Source of the DNA: CAMAPP01 sp046153685
GTDB lineage: Bacteria > Pseudomonadota > Alphaproteobacteria > CADEGL01
Assembly (NCBI GenBank): GCA_046153685.1
Contig: JBJXGH010000016.1
Location: forward strand, 22,156 to 86,155
Direction: 5' to 3'
DNA: 64,000 nt
Each line of letters begins with the position of its first letter. Position 1 is the first letter of the stretch. The notes under the pieces are model-generated. The model saw only the letters and a list, made by a program, of their open reading frames with translations, searched no databases and had not been told where the DNA came from. Positions 1 through 9,227 of the stretch are shown here, in pieces. The translations under genes and the position numbers were made by a program.

Positions 1-1026
<1,026 letters not shown>

Positions 1027-1040
1027 GCGAAGAACGCCGA

Positions 1041-1256
1041 ATGGCGGAACGCGGCCGGCGGCGTCTGCGTATGTTTTTAAACCACCTCGCGGCCTATTTC
1101 GCGGTGGTTGTTGCCTGTGTGCTCTTGAACCAGGCGACAGATCCCGGCCATCCCTGGTTCTTGCTGCCGATGATCGGCTGGGGCGGGGTGCTCGCGCTCC
1201 ATGCCGCCCAAGTCATGGGGTTGTTCGAGGTCTTCACGAGGCCGCCAGGTTCCTGA
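1041..1256 (+). CDS. Small 2TM-domain membrane protein
   Basis: A 71-residue protein starting 14 bases after pccB stops, so probably cotranscribed. A basic N-terminus (MAERGRRRLRMF) precedes a hydrophobic helix (residues about 14-31), a short Trp/Pro loop and a second helix (about 38-55). This resembles the 2TM-domain family of small bacterial membrane proteins, whose function is not established. A longer in-frame start lies inside pccB, but this ATG fits the operon spacing better. Confidence 0.65.
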   Translation: MAERGRRRLRMFLNHLAAYFAVVVACVLLNQATDPGHPWFLLPMIGWGGVLALHAAQVMGLFEVFTRPPGS

Positions 1257-1316
1257 GCCGAATGGCGTGGGAGCCGCGAGGAATGTCGCGGTTCGATCCA
1301 TGCCGCTCAAACGCCA

Positions 1317-1343
1317 AATGCCGCCGGCATCGCCGGCGGCGTT
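1317..1343. terminator. Hairpin between convergent genes
   Basis: A GC-rich inverted repeat (GCCGCCGGC, loop ATC, GCCGGCGGC, extended by AAT/GTT) lies between the rightward pccB unit and the leftward lipoprotein gene. There is no good T-tract on either side, so it is a weak intrinsic or bidirectional terminator at best. Confidence 0.45.
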
Positions 1344-1371
1344 CTTGCGCGACGGTCGGCGACTGTTCCGA

Positions 1372-1671
1372 TCAAGTGCCGCTTTGCACGCTGAAGCTAC
1401 CGTCCTGATTTTTCACCACGCTGCATTGGATTTTTGCGTCCTGATCACCGATCTTGGCGGGAATGATCACGGCGATGGAGGCGTCCTGCATGCCCGCGAA
1501 CTCGGCCTTGTCCTGCGCGGCCGGTTCGACGCCGGCGTATTTTTCCTGCTTTTTCGCCCAATTCACGCAAGCTTCGTAGGCCTTTTTGTTGTTTTCGCCG
1601 CCGCCGCCGCACGCCGCAAGGATCAGCGCGAAAGCAAGGGCCGGGAGTGGGGCAAGAATCGTTTTGTTCAT
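1372..1671 (-). CDS. Small predicted lipoprotein of unknown function
   Basis: A 99-residue protein with a signal peptide and lipobox (LAAC, Cys at residue 21) followed by a Gly-rich linker and a small mature domain of about 75 residues with two further Cys. I do not recognise the mature domain; alternating hydrophobics near the C-terminus (DAKIQCSVVKNQDGSF) suggest beta strands. It is the last gene of a leftward group of small envelope proteins inside the pcc region. Confidence 0.7.
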   Translation of the reverse strand: MNKTILAPLPALAFALILAACGGGGENNKKAYEACVNWAKKQEKYAGVEPAAQDKAEFAGMQDASIAVIIPAKIGDQDAKIQCSVVKNQDGSFSVQSGT

Positions 1672-1759
1672 CGGTCGGCTCCGTTCATCAGTGCTAAGGC
1701 GGTTGGCTGGATATGCGATTTATTCCAGGCGGTCTAGGCGGCGTTGGCAATGTCTGGCC

Positions 1760-2071
1760 TCAGCTCCCCAGACGCTCCAACGCCGGCACGCTCAGCAAAA
1801 GCGCCGACGCGAGCCAAACGTACATCGGCCATTTGTCTTCCGCGTGAGTGCCGAACAGGCGCTCGTAAATCGCCGCCGGCACGCCGCTAGCGAGCAGGGT
1901 GGCGCTTGCGAGGATGATCGAAGACACATAGGCGAGAATGGCAGGGCTGCGGGGCAGGATTTCGGGCATCCACAGCGGCGCGAGCGCAAATACAACGGCG
2001 ATGAATGGCGACAGGATGCCGTTCGCCACCGAGATCGTCACCACCAGAATGAAAATGCCCTGACGGTCCAT
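1760..2071 (-). CDS. Small integral membrane protein, unknown function
   Basis: A 103-residue, very hydrophobic protein with three probable transmembrane helices (about residues 5-32, 40-65, 84-100). It starts 5 bases after the YggT-like gene ends, so the two are probably translated from one transcript. I recognise no family motif. A role in the inner membrane is all that can be inferred. Confidence 0.65.
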   Translation of the reverse strand: MDRQGIFILVVTISVANGILSPFIAVVFALAPLWMPEILPRSPAILAYVSSIILASATLLASGVPAAIYERLFGTHAEDKWPMYVWLASALLLSVPALERLGS

Positions 2072-2076
2072 GGCGC

Positions 2077-2397
2077 CTAGCCGCCGGTCTGGATCTGGGG
2101 CACGAGCCCCAGGTCATACATGGCACCGAAGAACGCCAACCGGGACATCATCAGCCAAAACATGGCGGCGATCGGAAGGAACCGCGCGGCGACAAACCGG
2201 GGCGTGATGAACGCAGTCGCGCGCACGAACGGTTCGGTCAGCAGCACGAACCAACGATAGATATAGTTCGCGCTGTTGACCGGCAGGATGAAGCCGAGCA
2301 GGAACCGGCCCAGAAGCGAATAGATGACGGCCGACAGTAGGTAGTTCGGGATGTGGAACAACCAATAGACTGCCGAATAGGGCGAAGTCGGTTCCAT
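2077..2397 (-). CDS. YggT-like membrane protein
   Basis: A 106-residue membrane protein with helices near residues 10-35, 45-70 and 75-95. The central stretch (FLLGFILPVNSANYIYRW followed by LTEPFVRATAFITP) resembles the YggT family, which pairs a hydrophobic helix with a conserved Pro-containing loop. YggT proteins are implicated in osmotic or cell envelope homeostasis, but no enzymatic role is known. It lies downstream of the symporter terminator and heads a short leftward unit. Confidence 0.55.
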   Translation of the reverse strand: MEPTSPYSAVYWLFHIPNYLLSAVIYSLLGRFLLGFILPVNSANYIYRWFVLLTEPFVRATAFITPRFVAARFLPIAAMFWLMMSRLAFFGAMYDLGLVPQIQTGG

Positions 2398-2485
2398 GGG
2401 GTCTTTCGCTTGCCGCTAGGGGCGGGGGCTCGGAAATCCGAAGCATAGGGCGCGTTTGCGGGTCGGAAAAGCCCGCCCGCGAAAT

Positions 2486-2519
2486 GAAAAACGCAGGGCC
2501 GGCGTTCCGGCCCTGCGTT
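2486..2519 (-). terminator. Rho-independent terminator of the symporter operon
   Basis: A perfect 13-bp stem (AACGCAGGGCCGG with its complement) closes a 4-base loop. Read leftward it is followed by TTTTTCATTT. It sits 22 bases past the stop of the large symporter gene, the right geometry for an intrinsic terminator of the DUF4212-SSS pair. Confidence 0.85.
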
Positions 2520-2540
2520 CATCGCGGGTATTGAAGAAGG

Positions 2541-4517
2541 CTAGGCGTTACTGGCCTTCTTTCTCAAGGCCTCGATATCGAGCACGTCGCCCACGGGAAC
2601 GCGGACCGAATCGATGAAGTCCTGCATTTCCTTGGATGGCGCCCTGGTGACGAGGCTGACTAAGATGGTCACGACGAAGGCAGCCGGTATGCCGAAGATG
2701 CCGGCGGAGATATTGCGCAAACCCCACCAGTTGGCCTTTGCCATCGCCTGCGTTTCGATCGCCTTGGCCGAAGCGGTCACGGCCGCCTTGAGCTCGTCGG
2801 TCGCGCTTGCTCCCGCCGCGGTCAAGGCTTCCTGCGCCGCCTTGAGCTTGTCCATGGCGGGTTGCAGGCTGGCCAACACTTCCGGTCCGCCGAATGTGGC
2901 GATCCACCACATCGGATAGTAGCGGGTGCCGATTAGATAGAAGAGGCACACGCCGAGTCCGCTGATCATGCCGAGGCACGCTCCGATGGACGTCGTGCGC
3001 TTCCACCAAATCCCGAGCACCAGCGCCGGGAATAGCCCCGCCGCGGCGATCGAAAAGGCCCAAGCCACCATTTGGATGATGCCCGAGGGCCGCGTGCTCG
3101 CAGTTGCCGCCGCGATGACCGCGACGACAATCAGAAGGCCGCGCGCGATCGACAGGCGTGTGAAGGCGGACGCTTTCGGATTTATCATCTTGTAATAGAC
3201 ATCGTGCGACAAGGCGTTGGAGATCGCGAGCAGCAAGCCGTCCGCGGTCGAAAGTGCGGCCGCGAGACCGCCCGCGGCTACCAGGCCCGAGATCACATAG
3301 GGCAAGCCGGCGATTTCCGGCGTTGCCAGGACGATGATGTCCTGGTTAAGCGTCAGTTCCGCGAGTTGGAGAATGCCGTCGGCATTCGCGTCCTTGATGG
3401 TCAACATTCCGGCGACCTTGGACCAGTTGGCCACCCATTCCGGCAAGGAAGCGATCGGTTGACCGATGACGTGCGAATAGACCTCGAGCTTGGCGAACGC
3501 GGCATAGGCGGGGGCGGTGAAATAGAGCAGGAAAATGAAAAAGATGCTCCAACCCACCGATTTCCGCGCATCGCGCACGTTTGGGGTCGTGAAATAACGC
3601 ATCAGGATGTGCGGCAGCGATGCGGTGCCGACCATGAGGCAGAGGACCAGCGCGAAGAAGTTACGGAACTCGACATTGCTGTATTGCCCCTTCGCGTCGA
3701 GGAACGCACCGACATGGGGTTTGATCACGCCGATGGTTTTTTCCAGATCCGCAATCTGGGACAGCGTACGACCATAGGCGAGTTCCGGGATCGGGAAGCC
3801 GAAGATCTTCGTCGACAGCCAAATCACCGGAATCAGGTAGGCGGTGATCAGGATGATGTACTGCGCCACCTGCGTCCACGTGACCGCCTTCATGCCGCCG
3901 AGCATCGAGCAGACGAGAATGCCGACGAGCCCCACGAACACGGATAGCTCAAAACTCATGCCAAGGAAGCGCGAAGTGATGATCCCGACGCCGAACACCT
4001 GCGCCACCACATAGGTGAACGAGGCGCACAGCAATACGACGATGCCGCATACGCGGGCGACATTGCCCTCGTAACGCGCGCCGAGGAAATCTGGCACCGT
4101 GAATTGGCCGAATTTGCGCAGGTACGGCGCCAGCAGGGTGGCGACAAGAACATAGCCACCGGTCCAGCCGAGCACGTAAGCCAAGCCGTTATAGCCTTGC
4201 AGGTACAGCCCGCCGGCCATGGAGATGAACGACGCGGCGCTCATCCAATCCGCGCCGGTCGCCATGCCGTTGTAGAACGCAGGCACGCGTCGTCCGGCGA
4301 CGTAGTATTCCGAAAGCTCGGCGGTGCGCGAGATGATGCCGATCAGCGCATAAACGCCGATCGTCATGAACACGAACAGATAGCCGATGATCTTGTTGGG
4401 GACGTCCATTTGCTCGAGCACGCCGAGCAGGATGGTGAAGCCGACAAAGATCCCCGTATAAAGGAAGTAGATCTTGTTCAACTTCTTCATGAAGTCGCTG
4501 GTTGATGGCTGGGCCAT
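2541..4517 (-). CDS. Sodium:solute symporter, large subunit (SSS family, VC_2705-type)
   Basis: A 658-residue integral membrane protein of the sodium/solute symporter family (13 or more helices), with typical N-terminal segments such as YYVAGRRVPAFYNGMATGADWMSAASFI. The ATG at 4517 is preferred over a longer upstream start because AGGGAGG lies just before it. The gene follows a DUF4212 small subunit by 10 bases; such pairs form two-component symporters related to acetate permease (ActP). A short-chain organic acid is the likely substrate, and the propionyl-CoA carboxylase genes nearby would suit acetate or propionate. An Ala/Lys-rich hydrophilic insert (about residues 560-610) separates late helices. 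Confidence 0.85.
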   Translation of the reverse strand: MAQPSTSDFMKKLNKIYFLYTGIFVGFTILLGVLEQMDVPNKIIGYLFVFMTIGVYALIGIISRTAELSEYYVAGRRVPAFYNGMATGADWMSAASFISMAGGLYLQGYNGLAYVLGWTGGYVLVATLLAPYLRKFGQFTVPDFLGARYEGNVARVCGIVVLLCASFTYVVAQVFGVGIITSRFLGMSFELSVFVGLVGILVCSMLGGMKAVTWTQVAQYIILITAYLIPVIWLSTKIFGFPIPELAYGRTLSQIADLEKTIGVIKPHVGAFLDAKGQYSNVEFRNFFALVLCLMVGTASLPHILMRYFTTPNVRDARKSVGWSIFFIFLLYFTAPAYAAFAKLEVYSHVIGQPIASLPEWVANWSKVAGMLTIKDANADGILQLAELTLNQDIIVLATPEIAGLPYVISGLVAAGGLAAALSTADGLLLAISNALSHDVYYKMINPKASAFTRLSIARGLLIVVAVIAAATASTRPSGIIQMVAWAFSIAAAGLFPALVLGIWWKRTTSIGACLGMISGLGVCLFYLIGTRYYPMWWIATFGGPEVLASLQPAMDKLKAAQEALTAAGASATDELKAAVTASAKAIETQAMAKANWWGLRNISAGIFGIPAAFVVTILVSLVTRAPSKEMQDFIDSVRVPVGDVLDIEALRKKASNA

Positions 4518-4527
4518 GTTAGCCTCC

Positions 4528-4791
4528 CTATTCCTCGGACACGCCGAACTCTTCGTCAATCCGGTTCTGGGCCGAGGAATTCCAGAAGCACAGAACGACG
4601 AAGGCGAGCAGCGAACCCTGCGCGGCCATGTAGAAACCAAGCGGGAAGCCCGCGATGACGATTTCATTCAGTGTCGTTGCGAACATGTGAACCACGAAAC
4701 TCGCAAGAAACCACAAGATCATGATGGTCCACATGAGCCGCGAGGTCTTGGCCCAGTACGCAGCTTTTTTTTCTGGCGTCATTTGGCTCAT
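4528..4791 (-). CDS. DUF4212 small subunit of sodium:solute symporter
   Basis: An 87-residue protein with two transmembrane helices (about residues 20-40 and 50-72) and the AYWAKTSRLMW entry typical of DUF4212 (Na_symport_sm). It is expected to assemble with the large symporter encoded immediately downstream. The start at 4791 is chosen because AAGGGG precedes it and the homologous N-terminus begins here; an upstream start would add 30 unrelated residues. Confidence 0.85.
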   Translation of the reverse strand: MSQMTPEKKAAYWAKTSRLMWTIMILWFLASFVVHMFATTLNEIVIAGFPLGFYMAAQGSLLAFVVLCFWNSSAQNRIDEEFGVSEE

Positions 4792-5099
4792 GAACGTCCC
4801 CTTCCATTCCCTGCTTTGCAACCTATTCGATGGGTGTTGCGAGAAGTCTTGCGACCCGCTCCTTTCGCCGTAGCGGCTCAATTCCCTACGGTCACCGAGT
4901 GTCGCCGAAGCGACGCTTGCGTGCGGCGCTTTCGGTCGTTACGCGATGCATATCGGCGCTTGCGCCCCATTCCGCTGCCTCGCCGGAAAAACATAACAGT
5001 CGGGTTATTGGGTTACAATACTGGCTAAGGGTTTCCGGCATGGCGGCGGAGCATTAAGCTGCAGTGCAGCATAAGCCGCCTTCTCTGAAATGGGCAAAG
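4792..5099. other. Divergent intergenic region upstream of the symporter operon
   Basis: About 308 bases without a convincing gene. It must hold the leftward symporter promoter and the rightward promoter of the next gene (a TACAAT -10-like box near 5013). It contains a short hairpin (GTCGC CGAA GCGAC) and the 13-base palindrome GCTGCAGTGCAGC at 5058-5070. Confidence 0.5.
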
Positions 5100-5747
5100 A
5101 TGGGATTTCTGGCGGGACTGCGGAGTTGGTTGAAGCCGCTGGGTGACGAGGTCATCGACGGGCCCGAGGCGCTTGCGCGCTATCTCGATCACCACGGTGC
5201 CTTCATTACCCACCGCTCCTTGGCGGGCTATGTCCAAATGAAGACGCGTGTTCATCTTTCGGAGCTACTGAAGGAGAAAAGATTTTACAACGCCTTCGAG
5301 CGTGCGCGTTGGGACGGCTATGTCGCCGTGGTCGGGGATTTGTCGCTGATCGCGTGGGGTTATTTGCGTGGGGCGGAGCAGCAAGGCGCCGCCGCGACGC
5401 TCGATGCGGCCATTGTCGCGGTCCACGACCGTGTGCTGTCTGGGCATCGCGCTCCTGCCCATCTCCCCGAGGGGTGGTCGCCGGCGTGCGCGGCATTCGG
5501 CGCGCGGATCGGCCAGGCGCGTTTTGCGCCGCCGCGCCAAGCGGGCGAGGTGGCGTATGCTTCCGGCAACGCGATCTTCGACGCCCTGCCGATTCATGTC
5601 GATTTGCGCAAGTGGGACCGCGACTCGGTGGTCGGCGGCGTGCGCTTTCTCGTCGTCTCGGCGGTGCAGCCGCTGTCGCGCCTAATTCGGCCCGCGCCCT
5701 TGCTCGCAGCGCTCCTTGCGGGCCAGGCGCGGCCACCGTCGGAATAG
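5100..5747 (+). CDS. Conserved hypothetical protein
   Basis: A 215-residue soluble protein. The N-terminal half carries a Tyr/His/Arg-rich helical region (RYLDHHGAFITHRSLAGY), the middle has Ala-rich helices and the C-terminus is Pro/Ala-rich. I recognise it only as resembling uncharacterised proteins seen in related alphaproteobacteria. A GTG 36 bases upstream could give a longer form, but it falls inside the palindrome at 5058-5070 and has no clear ribosome site. It stands alone between the symporter and pccA. Confidence 0.6.
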   Translation: MGFLAGLRSWLKPLGDEVIDGPEALARYLDHHGAFITHRSLAGYVQMKTRVHLSELLKEKRFYNAFERARWDGYVAVVGDLSLIAWGYLRGAEQQGAAATLDAAIVAVHDRVLSGHRAPAHLPEGWSPACAAFGARIGQARFAPPRQAGEVAYASGNAIFDALPIHVDLRKWDRDSVVGGVRFLVVSAVQPLSRLIRPAPLLAALLAGQARPPSE

Positions 5748-5801
5748 GAAATGCCAGGCGCGCGCCCGAGACCGCCGATCTGGCCCGCGCCCGGACACCC
5801 T

Positions 5802-5829
5802 GTTATAAGCGCGGCGTTATAAGCGCGGT
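5802..5829 (+). repeat. 14-bp tandem direct repeat before pccA
   Basis: Two adjacent copies of GTTATAAGCGCGG(C/T), differing only in the last base, lie 37 bases upstream of the pccA start. Each carries a TATAAG that could serve as a -10 element. Confidence 0.8.
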
Positions 5830-5865
5830 CTGGACCAAATCGGGATTGCGCTGGGGGCGCGTTGG

Positions 5866-7851
5866 ATGTTCCGCAAAATACTCATCGCCAATCGCGGCGA
5901 AATCGCCTGCCGCGTCATTCGCACCTGCCGGCGGCTCGGCATCAAGACGGTGGCCGTTCATTCCGAGGCGGACGCGGGCGCGCTCCACGTCGAAATGGCC
6001 GACGAGGCAGTGGCCATCGGGCCGCCCGCCGCCGCCGAGAGCTATCTGAAGATCGAGCGCATCGTTGAAGCGGCCAAGCGCGCGGGCGCGGAGGCCGTCC
6101 ATCCGGGTTATGGCTTCCTGTCGGAAAATCCACGTTTTGCCGAGGCGCTGGAAAAGGCCGGGATCGTCTTCATCGGCCCGCCCATGCGCGCGGTTCATCT
6201 GATGGGCGACAAGATCGAATCGAAGAAACTCGCGCGCGCCGCGGGCGTCAGCACGATTCCGGGAGTTGACGCGCCCGTGGCCGATGCCGAGGAAGCGCTC
6301 GTGCGTGCCAAGAAAATCGGCTTTCCCGTGATGATCAAGGCGGCCGCCGGTGGTGGCGGCAAGGGCATGCGCATCGCACACAGGGCCGAGGAGGTCGCTC
6401 AAGGCTTTCGCTCGGCGACCAACGAGGCGAAGTCGAGCTTCGGCGACGCGCGCGTGTTCCTCGAGAAGTTCATCGAGGAGCCGCGCCATATCGAAATTCA
6501 GGTCTTCGCCGACAAGCACGGCAACACGATCCATCTCGGCGAGCGCGAATGTTCCATCCAGCGCCGCCACCAGAAGGTGATCGAAGAGGCACCCAGTCCT
6601 TTCCTCGATGAAAAGACACGGCGTGCAATGGGCGAACAGGCGGTCAAGCTCGCCAAGGCCGTCGATTACGTCTCGGCGGGCACCGTCGAGTTCGTCGTTG
6701 ACGCCAAGCGCAATTTCTTTTTCCTCGAGATGAACACGCGCCTACAGGTCGAGCACCCGGTAACCGAACAGGTCACGGGCCTTGATCTGGTCGAGCTCAT
6801 GATTCGCGTGGCGGCGGGGGAAAAACTTCCGCTGAAGCAATCGGAAGTGAAGCTCGCTGGAGCCGCCATTGAATCGCGGGTCTATGCCGAGGATCCGACG
6901 CGCAATTTTCTGCCCTCGATCGGCCGCCTGGTGCGCTACCGCGAGCCCAAGGGCGAGGGCGTGCGGGTCGATGCCGGGGTGCGCGAGGGCGATCAGATCA
7001 GCATCTACTACGATCCCATGATCGCCAAGTTGATTACCTGGGCCGATGACCGACCGACGGCGATTGCGCGCATGCGCGCCGCGCTCGATTCCTTTGTGAT
7101 TCGCGGCATCGCGCACAACGTGCCGTTTTTGTCCTCGCTGATCGCCCATCCGCGCGTGGCCGAGGGGCGCTTTACGACCAATTTCATCGCGGAAATCTAC
7201 GGCGGCGGCTGGTCGCCCGTGGCGCCGGACGACGCGGGAATCAGGGAATTGCTCGCGGTCGCGGGCGCGGTGCATCGGCGTGCCCTCGAGCGCGAGGCGT
7301 CGATTTCGGGCCAGGTGCCGGGCCACGAGATGCGCCTTGCCGAGGCCTGGGTCGCGCGTCTGGGCGACCGCGATCATCCTCTCGTGATCCTTCCCGAGGG
7401 CGCCGGCTATGTGGTCATCGGTACTGGCCGCGGCAATTGCAGCGTCGAGTCCGATTGGTGGCCGGGACAGGCCTTGTTCGCGGGCCGTGTGGACGGCGCC
7501 GAGATCGCCGTGCAGGTCGTGCGCGCGGGTTCCACTTGGCGCCTCGCGCGCGGCGGCACCGAGATCGTCGTTCAAATCCTGACGCCACGCGCGGCCGAGT
7601 TGGCGGCGCTCATGCCGAAGAAGTCGGCGCCCGATCTTTCCCGCTTTCTCATGTCTCCCATGCCCGGGCTCCTGGTCTCGGTCACGGTCAAGGCAGGCCA
7701 AGACGTGAAGGCGGGCGAGGAACTCGCGGTCATCGAGGCGATGAAGATGGAAAACGTCCTGCGCGCCGAGCGCGACGGGCGCGTGGGCAAATTGCACGCC
7801 CAGGCCGGCGAGAGCCTGGCCGTGGACCAGCCGATTCTCGAGTTCGAATGA
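5866..7851 (+). CDS. pccA: Propionyl-CoA carboxylase alpha subunit (biotin carboxylase + BCCP)
   Basis: A 661-residue two-part enzyme. The N-terminal biotin carboxylase (about 1-450) has the LIANRGEIACRV entry and the ATP-grasp glycine loop AAAGGGGKGM (about 159-168). The biotin carrier domain ends the protein, with AMKM and the biotinylated Lys at about 627. It carboxylates biotin with ATP and bicarbonate and passes the carboxyl group to the PccB subunit encoded at the window start. Length and domain order match PCC-alpha. The methylcrotonyl-CoA paralogue is separately encoded at 22022-24031, supporting this split of roles. Confidence 0.92.
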   Translation: MFRKILIANRGEIACRVIRTCRRLGIKTVAVHSEADAGALHVEMADEAVAIGPPAAAESYLKIERIVEAAKRAGAEAVHPGYGFLSENPRFAEALEKAGIVFIGPPMRAVHLMGDKIESKKLARAAGVSTIPGVDAPVADAEEALVRAKKIGFPVMIKAAAGGGGKGMRIAHRAEEVAQGFRSATNEAKSSFGDARVFLEKFIEEPRHIEIQVFADKHGNTIHLGERECSIQRRHQKVIEEAPSPFLDEKTRRAMGEQAVKLAKAVDYVSAGTVEFVVDAKRNFFFLEMNTRLQVEHPVTEQVTGLDLVELMIRVAAGEKLPLKQSEVKLAGAAIESRVYAEDPTRNFLPSIGRLVRYREPKGEGVRVDAGVREGDQISIYYDPMIAKLITWADDRPTAIARMRAALDSFVIRGIAHNVPFLSSLIAHPRVAEGRFTTNFIAEIYGGGWSPVAPDDAGIRELLAVAGAVHRRALEREASISGQVPGHEMRLAEAWVARLGDRDHPLVILPEGAGYVVIGTGRGNCSVESDWWPGQALFAGRVDGAEIAVQVVRAGSTWRLARGGTEIVVQILTPRAAELAALMPKKSAPDLSRFLMSPMPGLLVSVTVKAGQDVKAGEELAVIEAMKMENVLRAERDGRVGKLHAQAGESLAVDQPILEFE

Positions 7852-8129
7852 CGGAGACGGCGATCCGCGCGCGGATCGAAGGCAAGGTCCAGAATGTCTG
7901 GTACCGGGCCTGGACGACGCAGGCGGCGGCCGAGCGGGGATTGCGCGGCTGGGTGCGCAATCGCGCGGACGGCAGCGTCGAGGCGCTGTTCATCGGCCCC
8001 GCGGGCGCGGTACGCGCCATGATTGAATCTTGCCGTGCAGGGCCGCCCGCCGCCAGGGTGACACGCATCGTCGAGTCCCTGGATGCCGATGATGCCAGCG
8101 CGGGCTTCCGCCAATTGCCGACGGTCTGA
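7848..8129 (+). CDS. acyP: Acylphosphatase
   Basis: A 93-residue protein overlapping the end of pccA by ATGA, so translationally coupled. It has the acylphosphatase signature GKVQNVWYR, with the phosphate-binding Arg, and GWVRNRADGSVE, with the catalytic Asn. The usual Gly-Val after VQ is Asn-Val here. The family hydrolyses acyl phosphates such as acetyl phosphate or carbamoyl phosphate. The link to PccA may be functional, since the biotin carboxylase step passes through carboxyphosphate, but this is inference. Confidence 0.9.
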   Translation: MTETAIRARIEGKVQNVWYRAWTTQAAAERGLRGWVRNRADGSVEALFIGPAGAVRAMIESCRAGPPAARVTRIVESLDADDASAGFRQLPTV

Positions 8130-8147
8130 ACGCACTTGGCCTGGAGA

Positions 8148-8846
8148 CTAGGCGCGCGCGCATTTCCCGCGGCCGCCCGCGCCGAAGATCTCCTCGAAAC
8201 CGTCCCGCAGCGCCGCATCAAGCGTATCCATGGCCACAGCCAGGCCCAAATCCGCGAGCGAGGTCACGCCCAGGCCCGGCTCGGCGATGCCGCACGGCAC
8301 GATGCCCGAGAAGTGCGAAAGATCGGGCGCAAGATTGATCGAGAGGCCGTGATAGGTTACCCAGTGGCGCACGCGGACGCCGATCGCGGCGATCTTGTCC
8401 TCGCGCGGCCCGCCGCGCGGCACCCACAGCCCGACCCGGCCGGGCCGTCGCTCGGCGGTCACGCCGGAGCGGGCAAGGGCGAGAATGGCCCAATCCTCAA
8501 GATCGTGGACATAGCAGCGGACATCGCGACCGCGTGCGGCCAGATCCAGCATGGCATAGGCCACGCGCTGTCCGGGACCGTGATAGGTGTAGCGCCCGCC
8601 GCGGCCGGTGCGGTGCACGGGGAAGGGGGCGGGACCCAACAGCTCCTCGGGCCGCGCCGAAGTGCCGGCGGTGTAAAGCGTCGGGTGTTCGAGCAGCCAG
8701 ACAAGCTCGCGCGCCCGTCCGGCGCGAATCTCCGCGACGCGCGCCTCCATGACGGCAACGGCGTCTTCGTAGCCGACCGCCGACGCCGAGACGCGCCATT
8801 CGACCGTATCGCGCCCCGGGGCGCCGCCTGTTTGTCTGGCCCTCAC
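8148..8846 (-). CDS. lipB: Octanoyl-[acyl-carrier-protein]:protein N-octanoyltransferase
   Basis: A 232-residue LipB. The RGGRYTYHGPGQ motif binds the lipoyl precursor chain, DKIAAIGVRV carries the catalytic Lys and GIVPCGI the acyl-thioester Cys. It transfers octanoate from ACP onto lipoyl domains, feeding lipoate synthase, and supplies 2-oxo acid dehydrogenases. It is convergent with acyP, 18 bases away. The start is the first in-frame ATG; the N-terminal 10 residues may be too long. Confidence 0.92.
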   Translation of the reverse strand: MRARQTGGAPGRDTVEWRVSASAVGYEDAVAVMEARVAEIRAGRARELVWLLEHPTLYTAGTSARPEELLGPAPFPVHRTGRGGRYTYHGPGQRVAYAMLDLAARGRDVRCYVHDLEDWAILALARSGVTAERRPGRVGLWVPRGGPREDKIAAIGVRVRHWVTYHGLSINLAPDLSHFSGIVPCGIAEPGLGVTSLADLGLAVAMDTLDAALRDGFEEIFGAGGRGKCARA

Positions 8847-8946
8847 GGGTGCCCTGCCCTCATGGGCTGTCTTGCCCTCATGGAGCCGATTTGGTAAAGC
8901 CCGGCCCTCGGCCGCGCAAGGCGCGGCGGATTTCCGGCGAGACTCT

Positions 8947-9033
8947 GCGGTCGTGGCGGAATTGGTAGACGCGCAGCGTTGAGGGCGCTGTGGGGGCGAC
9001 CCTGTGGAAGTTCGAGTCTTCTCGACCGCACCA
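8947..9033 (+). tRNA. tRNA-Leu (anticodon GAG)
   Basis: An 87-base class II tRNA with a 7-bp acceptor stem (GCGGTCG/CGACCGC), discriminator A and encoded CCA. The anticodon stem CAGCG/CGCTG encloses TTGAGGG, so the anticodon is GAG and reads CUC/CUU codons. A long variable arm and a GTTCGAGT T-loop confirm tRNA-Leu. Confidence 0.96.
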
Positions 9034-9227
9034 TCTTGACCGGCCCGCGCGGCGACGCACGAAGGCCGTATCGCTTAAGCCGTATGTACGGAACCGACTC
9101 TTTGTAGGCCGGATTCCTAGGGCAACCGTATAACGGCGTGGATTGGGAGGTCGAGGCACGGCGTCCACGCCGCCGGGCTCAACCGCCGCTCGGCACTAAT
9201 CCCTCGTTCGGCACTAGGCAGGCGACC

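Noticed and set aside
3072..3947. 291-codon plus-strand open frame inside the symporter gene
   Set aside because: Antisense shadow of the sodium symporter, whose translation is well supported by membrane segments and a ribosome site.
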